64,000 nt of DNA from Ectocarpus siliculosus (lineage: Eukaryota > Sar > Phaeophyceae > Ectocarpales > Ectocarpaceae). Numbering within the stretch: position 1 is the first letter of the stretch; each line of letters starts with the position of its first letter. Below are positions 46,601 to 55,851 of this stretch, piece after piece. The translations under genes were made by a program, and so were the position numbers. The stretch lies in the NCBI GenBank assembly GCA_000310025.1, contig FN648905.1:111421-175420 (forward strand). Reading direction: 5' to 3'. The notes under the pieces were generated by a model. It had not been told where the DNA came from and searched no databases. It saw only the letters and a list, made by a program, of their open reading frames with translations.

Positions 46601-46846
46601 ATTCGGAAAGAACCAAATGAGTACAGCAATCCCGTCTGCGCATGTTTTGTCCTTTCTTTTATTACCCTTCAGGCTTTAGTGGTGTTGGCTTTGGCGTTGA
46701 TGGCAGAAACAGAAGAAGACCATGGGGACGACGAAACACCTCGATTGCTGACCTGGGTGATGACTGTGGTGATGGCCGGTTACGTTATTGCGGCGCTCGG
46801 GGCGCTCGTGATGCAGAGGGGAGCCCGAACACCGGTGTGGCGTTGA
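33240..46846 (+). CDS. Seven-exon gene for a secreted-ectodomain, multi-pass membrane protein
   Basis: Exons 33240-34663, 34779-34983, 35214-35456, 35637-35910, 36162-36283, 36479-36559 and 46673-46846 join through GT-AG introns with matching phases, giving about 840 codons and a stop. The start is chosen because residues 1-28 form a signal peptide (SLLIARWLGSCYA then QDYC); an in-frame ATG also exists at 33204. The order is: Cys-rich N-domain (about 29-198); Thr/Pro/Ser linker (about 199-248); GYWR/CP-x3-C Cys-rich module (about 254-312) resembling ephrin-receptor-like Cys repeats; TM1 (about 319-340); a charged helical stretch; then a bundle of about seven further hydrophobic segments. The middle contains FDDGRS and RADFSIDC, and the late part YEPRAWWYEIFETCRR. 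Stramenopile genomes encode many proteins of this kind, whose function is unknown; a surface receptor, channel or transporter role is inference. The C-terminus is uncertain, because more exons could follow. Confidence 0.8.
34779..34983 (+). CDS. Exon 2: TM2 segment
   Basis: The acceptor CTGAAG|G restores the frame from exon 1 (AA+G gives Lys). It encodes YLPNLPMRYAANGVKVV and the hydrophobic LSFAQVVAATPLVLVV, ending FTVPK at the donor AAG|GTGAGA with phase 0. Confidence 0.8.
35214..35456 (+). CDS. Exon 3: TM3-TM4
   Basis: The acceptor is TTGACAG|GTT, phase 0. It encodes CLVHGTFYGELVFKTIAPLG leading into VAIVIMGVRTFL, then KCNECLLALTYFVQTPAINA and ALRTLSCE before the donor GAG|GTATAT. The length is exactly 81 codons. 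Confidence 0.8.
35637..35910 (+). CDS. Exon 4: conserved SFDDGRS...DFSIDC segment and TM5
   Basis: The acceptor is CCCAGTAG|TCG, phase 0. It encodes SFDDGRSMLRADFSIDCND, then ALAVVMAVAYPNGILALYSG, VLWKHRHLL and an acidic loop ending LHDA plus one base (T). The donor is GCAT|GTGAGA at 35911, phase 1. Confidence 0.85.
36162..36283 (+). CDS. Exon 5: YEPRAWWYEIFE motif and TM6
   Basis: The acceptor is GTTTCAG|AC. The bases AC complete the split Tyr codon, giving DAYEPRAWWYEIFETCRR, then ILLTSLVFFATRTSMQLWIA and MGFTV before the donor GTG|GTGAGA. The split codon rebuilding a Tyr in a smooth motif is strong support for this junction. Confidence 0.85.
36479..36559 (+). CDS. Exon 6: TM segment, 27 codons
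   Basis: The acceptor is TTCCCACAG|CTC. It encodes LSLVMNVVFSPFVEIIHDSL then YSSAQIS. The donor TCG|GTGAGT at 36560 is a full consensus site and opens the 10.1-kb intron. Confidence 0.75.
36995..37085 (+). repeat. SINE-like short repeat fragment
   Basis: TTATTGTTGATGTTGCTGTC followed by TTCACATTCAAACCGTACCG matches the signature at 32060-32100 and 60520-60545. The downstream B-box region is not recognisable here. Confidence 0.5.
37235..38045 (+). mobile_element. ~0.9-kb dispersed element, copy 3
   Basis: The same ordered landmarks as 16158-17040: CCTCCCCTTCGGGAA head, ACACAAGAGGACATG, CTTCAGTAGTGCC, AACCGTGACTCTTGGCGTGC, GCGGCGTCTTTGCCGCAGAT, GTCATCGCTCTGAGGTTTCT, CTTGCGGGTAATCGGG, TCCTGCGGAGGCTTTTGTGG and GTACCGACGAGCCCCCTGCG. 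It differs from the 16158 copy by a rearranged order of one middle segment and a (TCTC)n expansion near 37710. Confidence 0.8.
38046..39315. other. Intronic stretch, nothing recognised
   Basis: Short ORFs (60-127 codons) on both strands, none with a domain. A poly-G run ends it at about 39318. Confidence 0.45.
39318..39955 (+). mobile_element. Poly-G-flanked repeat, near-identical to 63445-64000
   Basis: Begins with a G-run and GTGTACTCATAGTCGTGCAT. It runs through GAAGCGCCGTGAGGTATTTG, CTTACTTCCTTGCGTACGGA, TCTGGTGCTTTCACTTCCAG, two poly-A tracts, ACGGTAACCTGGTTGCCGAG and TTTTACAACGTCGTTGCCAA, and ends CAAACACCGAGTGGGGGG. The last ~75 bp is then partly repeated in tandem (39865-39955) before another G-run. 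Apart from homopolymer length it is almost identical to the inverted copy at the window end, so it moved or was duplicated recently. A 68-codon minus-strand ORF (39434-39640) is shared by both copies. The class is unknown. Confidence 0.85.
39960..41065. other. Intronic stretch, nothing firm
   Basis: A plus-strand ORF (40593-41069) ends with MPNIPMEYVVWHSKRK, which looks protein-like, but its N-terminal part is low-complexity and no domain is recognised. Nothing else is supported. Confidence 0.4.
41068..41135 (-). repeat. Fragment of the poly-G repeat head region
   Basis: CCTGGGCCGGTGAAAATCCG then CGTCCCGGCCTTGTAGGGAT and GCGAGGTC match the minus-strand form of the head of the 39318 and 63445 copies. 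Confidence 0.7.
42084..42365. other. Assembly gap with low-quality flanks
   Basis: A run of 100 N (42106-42205) is bordered by a G-homopolymer on the left and CCCCC plus a long A-run on the right. The right flank (42206-42365) aligns in order with the tail of the 39318 repeat (CGGTAACCTGGTTGCCGA, TTTTACAACGTCGTTGCC, GATGGCAAACACCG). Nearly every second base is miscalled as its neighbour, as in late, decaying Sanger reads. The sequence here should not be trusted, and ORFs across it are invalid. Confidence 0.85.
42366..42690 (+). repeat. Head-sharing repeat, same subfamily as 11963-12185
   Basis: GTACTCATGTTTTACGTGCC then CCTGTTAGACCA forms the head. The body contains GGCCAATCGTTCCTTCC, CCTATCTATCCTGTCGATA and CAGTATAGCTGCCG, in the same order as at 11963-12185. 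Confidence 0.7.
42693..42975 (+). repeat. Truncated poly-G repeat copy
   Basis: G-run, GTGTACTCAGTCGTGCATGC, GACCTCGCATTCC, GGTCTCACCGGACCAGGCT, CGCCGTGAGGTAATCGGCGA and CTGGTGCTTTCACTTCCAGA match the first half of the 39318 copy with more divergence. The second half is missing. Confidence 0.8.
43080..44035 (+). pseudogene. Decayed ORF with a Cys/His zinc-ligand cluster
   Basis: The plus-frame ORF 43080-43571 contains GGCGGRIHGMCREVEDPDGN followed by EMHRFICHQC, a C-x6-C...H-x3-C-x2-C arrangement that could bind zinc. Downstream frames hold further protein-like strings: QKLEVLNVLDQKVAHSEIT (43550-43612), GPNPSDDDLELGLDNTPDVD (43672 onward) and KNVESCGVSKAAHSLRKAKM (43804 onward). These lie in different frames, so the gene is broken by indels. 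It sits inside intron 6 of the membrane-protein gene. It is probably a transposon-encoded or retrocopied gene; the family is not identified. Confidence 0.5.
44036..44270. other. Intronic stretch, nothing recognised
   Basis: A short segment between the decayed ORF and the 400-bp repeat, with no features seen. Confidence 0.4.
44275..44670 (+). repeat. ~400-bp dispersed repeat, copy 2
   Basis: The inverted partner of 22895-23292. It starts with the hairpin GAGACCGATACGGTCTC and contains a (TGTC)5 run at 44341-44359 that the other copy lacks. Confidence 0.8.
44795..44885 (+). repeat. Head fragment of the ~0.9-kb dispersed element
   Basis: CGTCCCCCTTCGGGACGTGG then GCCTCCCGCGGGCGACGCAA matches the head of the 16158 copy. 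The body does not follow. Confidence 0.65.
45160..46045 (-). mobile_element. ~0.9-kb dispersed element, copy 4, inverted
   Basis: The reverse complement starts CAAGGCTCCCATTCGGGAG and follows the family order: GGCCGACGCAAGAGGACATG, CTTCGGTAGTGCCACGG, CACCGTGCACG, TTAGATCCTACTTCTCC, GGTCATCGCTGGAAGATTTC, GAAATACCCCGGCGGGTCAT, GCGGCGTCTTTGCCGCAATC, GTTTTGTACCGTG. It ends with a GGTGGGTGTGTACACAACAA segment shared with 15825-15880. Confidence 0.8.
46673..46846 (+). CDS. Exon 7: last two hydrophobic segments
   Basis: The pyrimidine-rich TTTCTTTTATTACCCTTCAG acceptor leads in phase 0 into ALVVLALALMAETEEDHGDD, then LLTWVMTVVMAGYVIAALGA and LVMQRGARTPVWR before TGA. A donor-like CCG|GTGTGG at 46835 could instead splice onward. 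The distance from exon 6 is large, but phase, hydrophobicity and position fit the end of the membrane bundle. Confidence 0.65.
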   Translation, partial: ALVVLALALMAETEEDHGDDETPRLLTWVMTVVMAGYVIAALGALVMQRGARTPVWR

Positions 46847-46883
46847 ACTTAAATATCGCGAGTTCGAAGAAAATGCCTAGTAG

Positions 46884-47177
46884 TTCGATAAAACGCTGTC
46901 ACCGATAACACCTGTGTCTGTCCGGGTGTTGTTGAGCTTGGAACGAGCTGAAATTGAGGTCGAACCCATTCACCCATGTATGCTCAGGGACGCACGGTTC
47001 GCCCTAATTACGCAGGACGGAATACAGCTTGATTGTGTACCTCGAGGGGATCCACTGGGCGTCAGCGTGGACGAAACCAACGAAGAACACCGACCAAGGT
47101 TAGGGGGCATCGTTGCCCGACGTGCCCTTTCGGCGTTGCAGCTCAAGGACTGTGATTCGTCAGTGATATGTCGTTAA
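46884..47177 (+). CDS. Possible further exon, unrecognised
   Basis: The open frame after a CTAGTAG acceptor-like string begins FDKTLSPITPVSVRVLL and reads protein-like (SLERAEIEVEPIHPCMLRDA, then ITQDGIQLDCVPRGDPLGVS) to a stop at 47177. It is in phase with a donor-like GTGTGG inside exon 7, but the implied intron would be only 49 bp. It might be the cytoplasmic tail of the same protein or a separate fragment. Confidence 0.3.
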   Translation, partial: FDKTLSPITPVSVRVLLSLERAEIEVEPIHPCMLRDARFALITQDGIQLDCVPRGDPLGVSVDETNEEHRPRLGGIVARRALSALQLKDCDSSVICR

Positions 47178-50085
47178 ACTGCGACCTTTATTTGTTTGTG
47201 TTCGCCCCCCCCCCTTCACAGATTGCCTCCACTAGAACCAACACCAGTTCATCGTGTCGGAACCAGCGTCGAGTTCGAAACCCTGTGAGTATGGAGAGAT
47301 TAGACGACACAACTACCGAGTGCTCCCATTAGCATGAACTCGAGGAGGCGGCCGTTATGCATGTGGAGACTATAGGGAAAGTGTCGCCCATATCGTGCTA
47401 GAACGGTCTTGAGAGTGTCGAGGAAAGCTCCGCTGGACCTAGAGTAATTTAGTCTAGACACTCATGTTCACGTCTCGTGTGCCAACGCCCCCCCCCTGGA
47501 AAGCACTTTCGAAAGGTATAATGAAACACGGACAAAGAACGGGATGTAGTGAGCTTACCATCACTGGTTTCAGAAACGTCAAAACATTTTGATACTTACC
47601 GATATGTATGCATTCAAGTGACCCCCGGAGTGGGCAAAGCAGTGTCATCAAAGAGTGATGCAAGATACAATAAAAACAGGCAACGGGACCAACTCACAGC
47701 TGACTGCCAGCTGCGGTGTGATGTTTCCCACACTCAGCAGCTCACACATCTGACGTGTTTTTGACTAGAACAGCCAAGCGTACCTCAAAGAACCGAAAAC
47801 ATAGTTTCATACATCTGTTGGCAGTCTTATGCATACTATCGAGAATACTGGATGAAGTGCACTGCTGTTTTCGACCTAAGAAACATCTGGACTCCATTCC
47901 GAAGAGCGCGCTCTATTGAATGGGGCACTGCCGACGACGAGTTGGGAGCTTCGACTTCCGCCATGTCTGCGGTCTCCAGGCCAAAGGTGGCGGCGCACGT
48001 TTCCACCAGATTGTATTTTGGGGGGCTTACACCTGTCATGTTTTGTTGCGCTGGCAAGTATCGGAAGGAGGTCGACGTGGGTTCTGAACGGGTCGTCATG
48101 TACGAAGCTCCAACTCAGAGTGCGAAGTTTGGTTCTGAACCTCTGACAGGTTATGTTCGCCGCTAGGGAGCAGAAATGAGGAGATTCGCAGCAAAACGAC
48201 AGAAAACGCGACGCATAAGAGCACCAGCAGTCCAACAAGCCTCTCACAAGCACAAAGCCGTCGCACTCAGATGGAGTGCTGTGCCCGAAGGTGAGCTGTT
48301 TATGGTAGTTTCGAACGTTGCTTTATTCGGAGAGACGTAAGAAGAGTGGTAACCTGCCCCCCCAAGGTACAATGTACACGTTGCTTGTTTCTCTCCAACG
48401 ACAAACATCTCAAGCCCGTTCGTTTCTCGGGAATGTTTTCGTCAACCCCTCCGAAGTTGGACCCCTGCCGAGCGCGCTTGAGTTGTCCCCTCGTGTCCCT
48501 CAGATAGACCGGGACCCGCTAGAAAATACAAGGGGGCATCTGAAGCAAACCATGTTCTCCAAACACGGGTAAATACTGCTCTTTGGTCTGGTTTGAGAGG
48601 AAGAAATGGTGCACTATCACGTGGGACTTACGCCGGTTGTCTTTGCTCTGCTATACCTCGGTCTATCGTAGTCCCTCAAGTTGGTACATACAGATTAAGA
48701 ACATTGAACAAACACACAATTTGGGAATGACAATACGGCGATTGGAGTCGGTATCTTCCAAATTCGGTCAGTATGTTCGGGGCATCGGTTCGTTTTTTAC
48801 GCGCAAGCAGGGTTGAAAGAAAAACAGGCTCGAACCTCACGTATGTGAAACGATTGGTTCTTGACTAGTCCTTCCAAAACTCCCCTTGTTGTTTTGCTCC
48901 AGGGGACTTCGTAAGGTCTGTCCCAACCAGGCAACCCCCCCCCAAAAAAACAGCAGTCAGGCCACACGGACACTCCCTAAGGCTCAGGTCGATGAAGACA
49001 GCCGAAACAAAGTTTTTGCCGCACGAAAGCGCCGTGATTACTGAACACCATTGTGATTCCATACTTCACCGCGTTATAATCAGGTTGCGCTTCGAGTCTA
49101 GAGCCCGCGACAGTTTGTAGCCGAACGATTGCTACGCTCAGGTCGGCGAAGCCAGTTGAAAAAAAACGTCAAAACTCGACTTCAAGCTGGTGTACGGCAC
49201 GAAATCGTCTTGCTTAAAGAATGCAAGATTGTTGAACCCTTGCTTCTCAGCGCGTTGTACCGTAGTCTATAAATCTTTTCGCACACCCACCACCCCCCGC
49301 ATCCGAGTGTATTCCCCTGACCCTCCTGTGTGCTCCGCGAAAAATCGCACAACAAACGCTGGATTATCCTTCCCCCCTCCTATCGTTGGCTGCACCCTTC
49401 ATTGCGATGGAATCGGTATTGTTTCCTTCCCTTAGCGGAGCTATCTTTACGTGTGCCGCTGCCCGTACCCCTGACGGCGTTAACCTCACTGTGTGTCTCT
49501 TGTCGTTCATGGTCTATCGCCGACGCCGCCATCCCGACTGCATATCTTATTATTTGGGAGTTTTTTTTTAGGGGGGGCGGATTATGAAGTGACCCCCCCC
49601 CCCCAGAACGGCATACTACATCCTATATAAACCATATACCATACTAATTCCTATACTCAAAGGGGACACCGCCCGTATGACCTAGGGGGGTTATTGTGCA
49701 TCTGCGTGCCCCCTAGCCTGTGCGCTCAACTAGAGGTGCTTGCGGGTGCTGGTGCGCCCTCGCGCGCCTGTACGCTGTGTTGCGTACCAGGGAGGAGAGC
49801 ATGATGAGCGCGCCCTCAGGGGGGCCCTAGGCCTAGACCATAGGCGTATTTCCGGCAGCAGGATTGGCTGCAGCGACTATGTGCAAAGAAGCAACAGCGA
49901 AGGTGGTGATGTGGAAGTACTGCATGTCGTGCCACGTGCAGGAACAGCACGGACAGTTATTGGCACTGTAAGATTTATAGCCGGCTATGACTTGAGCGTC
50001 ATTACGTTCTGACGTTCGTAGAGCTTTGGGGTTCTTAGGTCACGCGCGCAGAGGTGCGGTTTCTCCAAGAAGTAAATAATGTAGC
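47178..50085. other. Weak coding hints, no gene resolved
   Basis: Plus-strand ORFs at 47852-48166 (FDLRNIWTPFRRARSIEWGT, then MFCCAGKYRKEVDVGSERVV) and 48318-48572 (ALELSPRVPQIDRDPLENTR) have a plausible amino-acid make-up. The second follows a CCAAG|GTAC acceptor-like site. They could be downstream exons of the membrane-protein gene, but I cannot link phases convincingly. Poly-C/G runs occur at 47207, 47487, 48937 and 49593. Confidence 0.35.
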
Positions 50086-50087
50086 AT

Positions 50088-50432
50088 CACGTTCTTGTGC
50101 TTACTTCCTTGCATATTGATGACAGCTGCGAACGACTAAATTTATTTTCTGGTGCTTCCACTTCCAGAGACAGTTATAAGTACTGTGTAACTTGCCTCGA
50201 GGGTATAACACAACGCGGTGCGATTATCCCCCTTGCGCGGAGTGAGGGTTCTCGACCCAGTACAACATATCTTCTCGACCGCCATCATTCTGGCACCGCA
50301 AACAAAAAACGAGGCTAAAAAAAGAGCGGTAACCTGGTTGCCGAGATCACGACGTGATCGTCTTGTTTTACAACGTCGTTGCCAAGGGACAAAAACCCAA
50401 CCCCTATGGCAAACACCGGGGGGGGGAGGGGG
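50088..50432 (+). mobile_element. Poly-G repeat, 5'-truncated copy
   Basis: CTTGTGCTTACTTCCTTGCA, GGTGCTTCCACTTCCAGAGA, CCTTGCGCGGAGTGAGGGTT, GCGGTAACCTGGTTGCCGAG and TTTTACAACGTCGTTGCCAA, ending in CACCGGGGGGGG, match the second half of the 39318 copy in order. The head is absent. It differs at more positions than the 63445 copy does. Confidence 0.8.
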
Positions 50433-51620
50433 GGGATATGTAGGTGTCCGGAGTAACTTTTTCCGGGCACCCTTGGTCGATCCGATGTTTTTGTTGGGAA
50501 GAACTTCGACGTGGTGCGAATCTTCACAGCACATGTATCTAGCTATACCCCCGCACAGCGTACACAAAATATTACTCATTCGTATGTGTCTCCCTTTGTT
50601 GCAGCACTTCCAGGATGGTACACAAGCACTTAAAGTCATGCTCGGTGTGTTTATTGTAATACTGAGTAACACGGCTGCTGCTGCTGTAGAGCCCAAGCGG
50701 GGAGGTATCTATTCCTAAAGTTGGGAGAAACAACAAACGCAGCTTGCTGGATTCCGAGGCCGTCTGCCTGATGTTGTGCTGCTGCTGCATTCATGGCTGT
50801 AGTCCTACGCGGCCATAGCACCAACCAGAGTTACACACAGAACAGACAATTTTGGCACACCCAAACAGAATCAATCGCCGTCTCCACACCGGGATCAGCG
50901 CTGTGCAACAACGTCCCGCACCAAGACCAAGCGGTGATGACCCACTTATTCAATATCAGACTGCCAACCTTCGAACCTGGATCTACAATATGTTTCTTTC
51001 GCTCTCCGTAGACAACAGCAGTATCTATCCGATCCTCGATCTACTTAACACCACTTGCTGATGTCCTCAACAACGACACAACAGTACCTTCAAATACTTC
51101 CTTCCATTTTTTCAAGGGTTATAAAGGTGACCTATCTCAGACCGACGGAAGGGGTTGAACCTTCTCTCGACTGTGGACCAGAGGAGACTCCCGGAGCGAC
51201 GGCGGTGGGGCCGCGAGTGTACAGACTTGCGGGACAGGAGTAGTTATCTAGGAAGGCCAACGGTGGTCTCTGGGAAGAGAGAGAAAGAAGAAGAGTGACA
51301 GAGGAGCGGGGCGTGCAGAGCACACCACTCCGCAGCCTTGATGACGCAGAACCGACGTGACTAGGCGGTGACACAGACCACAGTCTGTGCTGGCGTGCTG
51401 ACGTGGTACAGCACTGACACGTTGCCGGGGAATCTCTCCGGGCGTGACAGGACAAACAACCAGCCGGGCGGTTGCAGTATGCGCAGTACGCGGGCACGTG
51501 CATACACTGACATACGGACGCGCGCGGACCACACGGAAAGGTCCGCAGAACAAGCGGAGGAACAGTTGGACAGAGGGCCTCGAGTAGGACGTATGTAGCA
51601 GCTACACCAGAGACTCACCG
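50433..51620. other. No gene recognised
   Basis: Short ORFs on both strands (up to 123 codons), none with a domain. Nothing further was seen. Confidence 0.45.
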
Positions 51621-51622
51621 TG

Positions 51623-52808
51623 TACTCGGTTTTTTTACCTTCGTCAAAATACCGCCGTGGTGGGCGGTATCGGTATACCGCCGTGTTACCGCCACCGCCA
51701 AAACAGTTACCGTAGTATGGCGTTACCGCCGAGAAAATACCGCCAATGCAATACCGCCAAAACATTACCGCCATATAGGTACGTTACTGCCTGCCGACGG
51801 ACTGAGTGGGTAAAGGCCTTGTCTCGTCCAAAGTACAGAAGTCAAAGTGCATGTCGTCGGGGTTAAGAGTCCAGGCGTGGACTTGTTTTGTTTGTTTTTC
51901 CGCATTTCTAATTCATTTGTCGTTTGTTTTTGTTTTATTTTTTCATGTTTACTTGTTTATTTTTTCTTCGGGTTCGTTTTCGAGAGAACTGTTTGATATA
52001 TTGAGTGATTGAGTGGACAGGGAGACAGGGACGCCTGGGGCACGGGACGCGTACACGCCACGCACCTGCTCCACGCCCAGCGTGATCCAGCAGAACAATG
52101 AACTCTACAGAGGAGAACACATACACCAGTTCTAATGCCGGTGATGAGTCGACTACTTTGCAGCTGCCTGGTTCGGGCGCGCAGATAATGCTAGAAGGTG
52201 CTGCTGTAGCCAAGAATCGTAGAAATCCATGGAGGAACAGGAGGGCAAACACGTCCATTAAGACCTCAGCAAATAAGATCCAACGAACGGTCGTGTGAAT
52301 CGTGCCGAGCAGGCGATGTAATTGGTACGTTTTACGTTCATTATTCGTTTTTTGTTTATATCCATTTTTGATGTTATTTCTGGACGTCTAGTTGACGCTG
52401 AAATGTGAAAGTCACTGGTGAAAACGACAAAACAAACAATGGAGGAAGCACATGGTCAATCTTCGGAAAAGAGGGTTACCGTCTGTTCGGGCGCCGTTGT
52501 TTGGTGCCGCTTGAAGTTGTGGCCATATTGCAATCAGTACCGTCGTGAACTACCGCCGTGGTGGCGGTTTTTCTGTTTTACCGCCACCGCCAAAGTCGAT
52601 ACCGCCGAAAAACGCACTACCGCCAACCGCCAAAACAGTAAGCCATATGGCAATACCGCCGAAACATTTCCGCCATTTTTTTTTACCGCCTCCGCCAAAT
52701 TCTTTACTGCCCAAAATGGCACTACCGCCTACCCCCAAAACAAATACCGCCAAATGGCAATACTGCGGATAACGTGTCCGCCTAAAAAACACAATAGTCT
52801 ACCGAGTA
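51623..52808. mobile_element. Fold-back element with ACCGCC arrays (candidate)
   Basis: Arrays of ACCGCC(A/G)AAA and TACCGCCGTGGTGGCGG-type motifs lie at 51648-51785 and 52548-52790, separated by ~750 bp. The outer ends are TACTCGGT (51623) and its inverse ACCGAGTA (52801). The array motif is the complement of the GGCGGTACTGC motif in the element at 58619-60121. Only 8 bp of terminal inverted repeat and no target-site duplication are evident, so the boundaries are tentative. Confidence 0.5.
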
Positions 52809-55630
52809 AACCCTTGCATTTTTTGCCAACGGGTATTACGCGTGGCGAAGTCCAGCCTCCCGTGGGGGCCGGGCGAAGCACCCCTTGTATAACTTAGGGT
52901 GATGTAGTTTCCCAAACCGGTTTGACCTTATTTCGTGTGCCGTAGCCGATTGCGCCGCCCTCACTGCGCCACGACCGCGACCGCAATGGGCACGGCACGC
53001 ATCGCCCAGCAGCTTGTGTGTCTCGCTCTCCCGCCTGACGGAAGGAGCACCGAGTAAGCGCCGAGAGGATGTTCTACGGACGCAGCAGCAGCAGCAGCAT
53101 CTGTTTTGGTTCACCACACACACCGATTTGACTTTGTTTTTTAGCGCCGCAGCCGGTTGCGCCGCCACCTCCTCACGCTCTACGGCCGCGCTGGGCGCGA
53201 GACACGGCGCGCAACAGCTTGTGTGCCTTGGTCTCCCTCCTGGCGAAAGAGTCGGAGGCTGCGTTAGTTTCCCTTTTCCTCGTCTTCTAGGGATTTATTT
53301 AGGCGTCCTGTTCTTCGTCTGGTCAGACTTGTTGCCATCTTTGCCCTTTGTCGCGGTGTCCACCATCGCCTACGCTTAGTACTCCTAGTAGTGGTCGTTT
53401 CATCGTCGCCCGTCTCTTTCGAGCTTTATTTGCGAACTGCCCTCGTACTTTTTAGCATTTTCGTTCGTCTTGTCCTCGTCCGGGAACGCTTCTTACCTCG
53501 TGCAGTGGGCCTTTGTCTCGGCGTTCTGTTTTTCCTGGTCTGGTTGGGACAGCATGTTTTCCTTTTCTCTACGATAACCACCGGTGTTTCTTTCCGGGGT
53601 ATATATGCACATGCCGTTTGTTTGTAGAACTCGTCATTCTGAAGACGTACGACGGGAACGTTACAATAAGGAATTACACCAAAGATCTTGCCTGTAACAC
53701 CGCGGCTAACCCATGAGGTCTGCCTCCGTCTCTCTGCCGGCAGCATGTAGTCTATGTATATGAGCATCACTGTTAATTCAATTACGGTCTTTTCTTTCGT
53801 GTGCCGCCGAACAAAAGAAAAAGGACTTCAGTTAAGGCCGGGGCTACCCCCGGCTATCATCAATTCATAGCTGCTGGACATCGCGTTGATCTGCCAATGT
53901 GTGTGTCACGTACACATACAATATACGCAACATACAGACTGCTTAGATGCTTAGATTTCCTGTGAACGGGAGAAAGTTGCATGCCGGAAGTTTTTTTTAT
54001 GTGTATGCCTCAAAAAAGCGAGGAATTTCTCTTTTTGCGTTTTGCAAAGGATAACAACTTATGGGGGTTCTAATAAGAACCCAAATTTCACGGGTTGAAA
54101 ACACGGAATGGTGAAAAGAAAACCGAACCTATTCCCACTTGTTCTAATCGTGATGTCATCGCAACAATACCTGCGCTGAATACACGCTTTGCTCGACATA
54201 CAACAGGTTGATTTGGTTTTGCTGACCATATAGAAACCATGAAAGCACAAAGGACAGCACATTTCTAAAGACCCCGTCCACCCGGCCTGCTGTTTTCAGC
54301 AACAGGCGCAGGGCCGAGTGTCACAACCTGGGTTTTGCTTGCAATTTCTTCGGTTTGCCGGCTCATCTTTCACTGTTGCGATCCCCTTCTTTGACCACCA
54401 CCTGTCGAAAGGTAGACGAGTTCAACAATAATACATAGGGCGGCATAGATGCTAAGGGCCAACATCATTTACATGTTCAATCCGAAAGAATTTGCGTGTC
54501 GGAGGCCCTGTTGCTCTTTTGCTGCTTGGGGCCGTGGATTTGTATTGCTGTCTCCGACCAAAAACAGGCCATGTACCACATTTTTTGCAACGCCATTTTG
54601 GTGAGGTGGCACACGTCTCTCTCGCACCTTCTTGAGCAGCACCCAACCCCCCAGTACCCACGAAGCAGCACGGCGCCGGGAGTGAGTGTCGTATAGACCG
54701 CCGAACCGAAGGAATCAGCGTGTTGGAGGTCTTGACGCTGCTGCTGTACCCGTTCTACTGTTCCCGTGTTTGTCCTGTGTGATCGAGAAAAAAAACGAGA
54801 ATTAACAGTAGTTGAAGACAAGAGGGCCATGTAATGTCTCGGTTTGGACCAAGAACGGACTGAACCCGGCTTCTGCCGCTGGATTATGTCTGCAATAGAC
54901 CTGGACGTGAGTTTGGCAGGCCTTGTTAGCGTTCTCAGTGATGTTTCAGCGCCCGCGGTGCGCCTGCCCGATCCTTCTGTCAAAAGGCTGGATCCGTGAA
55001 AGGAGCACCCAGTTTTTTTTTGCCCTTGCTCTTTTTACCGATCCGGTCCCGGAGGCATGAAATTGTCCGTGAAATCTGCACGCAAGAACCGGAAGCGTAA
55101 TTTTTTCCGAGATTTTTTTGTCGGATAGGTCGACCTTCGAGAACAGAGCATTGCGTTGGGTGCCGGAAGCTCGTCCAATGAGAGGCGCGAATCATTTAAA
55201 ATGCACATGCCAGCGGAGATTCTCCGGATGGGGGCGAAAAGTGCCGGATAACAGCATACTTCGCGGTGGTATTACTCTGGAAGCGTGCGACCGTCTAGCC
55301 CTACGGCGGCGAGGTCGTGATGGGAAGAATGCCGTCGTCGACACCGCGAAGAGTAGAAGTTGTTCGAAGTTCTTGTGCGGGCCAGGCGAAGGGCCAAAGT
55401 TCGCATATCGAGCGGGGACCTTCTCTCCCCGCTTCGCTGTGAGAGCTCCAGCTGAGCGAGCTGAGCACTCCTCCAAGTAATCGATAACATGGAAGGTTCA
55501 ATTATGTTGAATTGTAGTTATAGGTCAAGACTCTCCCCCTACAGCAGTCGTATGTATTTCCATGTTCACTTCGGACAGAGCCCATTGAGCGCTGCGGGCG
55601 GGCGGGCGGTGTTGTGTGCCACCACACAGG
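52809..55630. other. No gene recognised
   Basis: A GC-rich patch (52940-53240) contains an imperfect ~190-bp internal duplication (GCCGATTGCGCCGCC / GCCGGTTGCGCCGCC and the following GCAGCTTGTGTG / ACAGCTTGTGTG) and a (CAG)n run at 53081. Between 53240 and 53630 a second pair of related segments encodes GLCLGVLFFLVWLG- and GIYLGVLFFVWSD-like strings, which may come from an old duplicated hydrophobic ORF. Nothing else was identified. Confidence 0.5.
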
Positions 55631-55636
55631 CCTCTG

Positions 55637-55668
55637 CCTGTCTGTCTGTCTGTCTGTCTGTCTCTGTC
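55637..55668. repeat. (TGTC)n microsatellite
   Basis: A run of TGTC units, interrupted once. Similar TGTC runs occur at about 28270 and 44341. Confidence 0.9.
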
Positions 55669-55851
55669 TGGAGCAGTTAGGCGCAGAGCGGCTGAGAACC
55701 AAACACAACATGGATTCGGAGCCCCCAAAATACATCATCTGCCTATATTAGAGCCGATTCCCGGACGAAAATGTAAACCGATCGCAACTTCCTTTCTATC
55801 AAACATATCAGTCCGAACCACCATCCTCCAAAAATTGGTGTTGTGTTTCTG

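Larger units (their letters stand above)
36560..46672 (+). other. Intron 6 (10.1 kb), packed with repeats
   Basis: Runs from the consensus donor GTGAGT to a strong polypyrimidine-AG acceptor. It contains, in order: a SINE-like fragment (36995-37085), a ~0.9-kb dispersed element (37235-38045), a poly-G-flanked repeat (39318-39955), a small inverted fragment of it (41068-41135), the assembly gap (42106-42205), a miscalled copy (42206-42365), two head-sharing repeats (42366-42975), a decayed zinc-ligand ORF (43080-44030), a 400-bp repeat (44275-44670) and an inverted ~0.9-kb element (45160-46045). The other introns of the gene are 115-251 bp. Confidence 0.65.
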
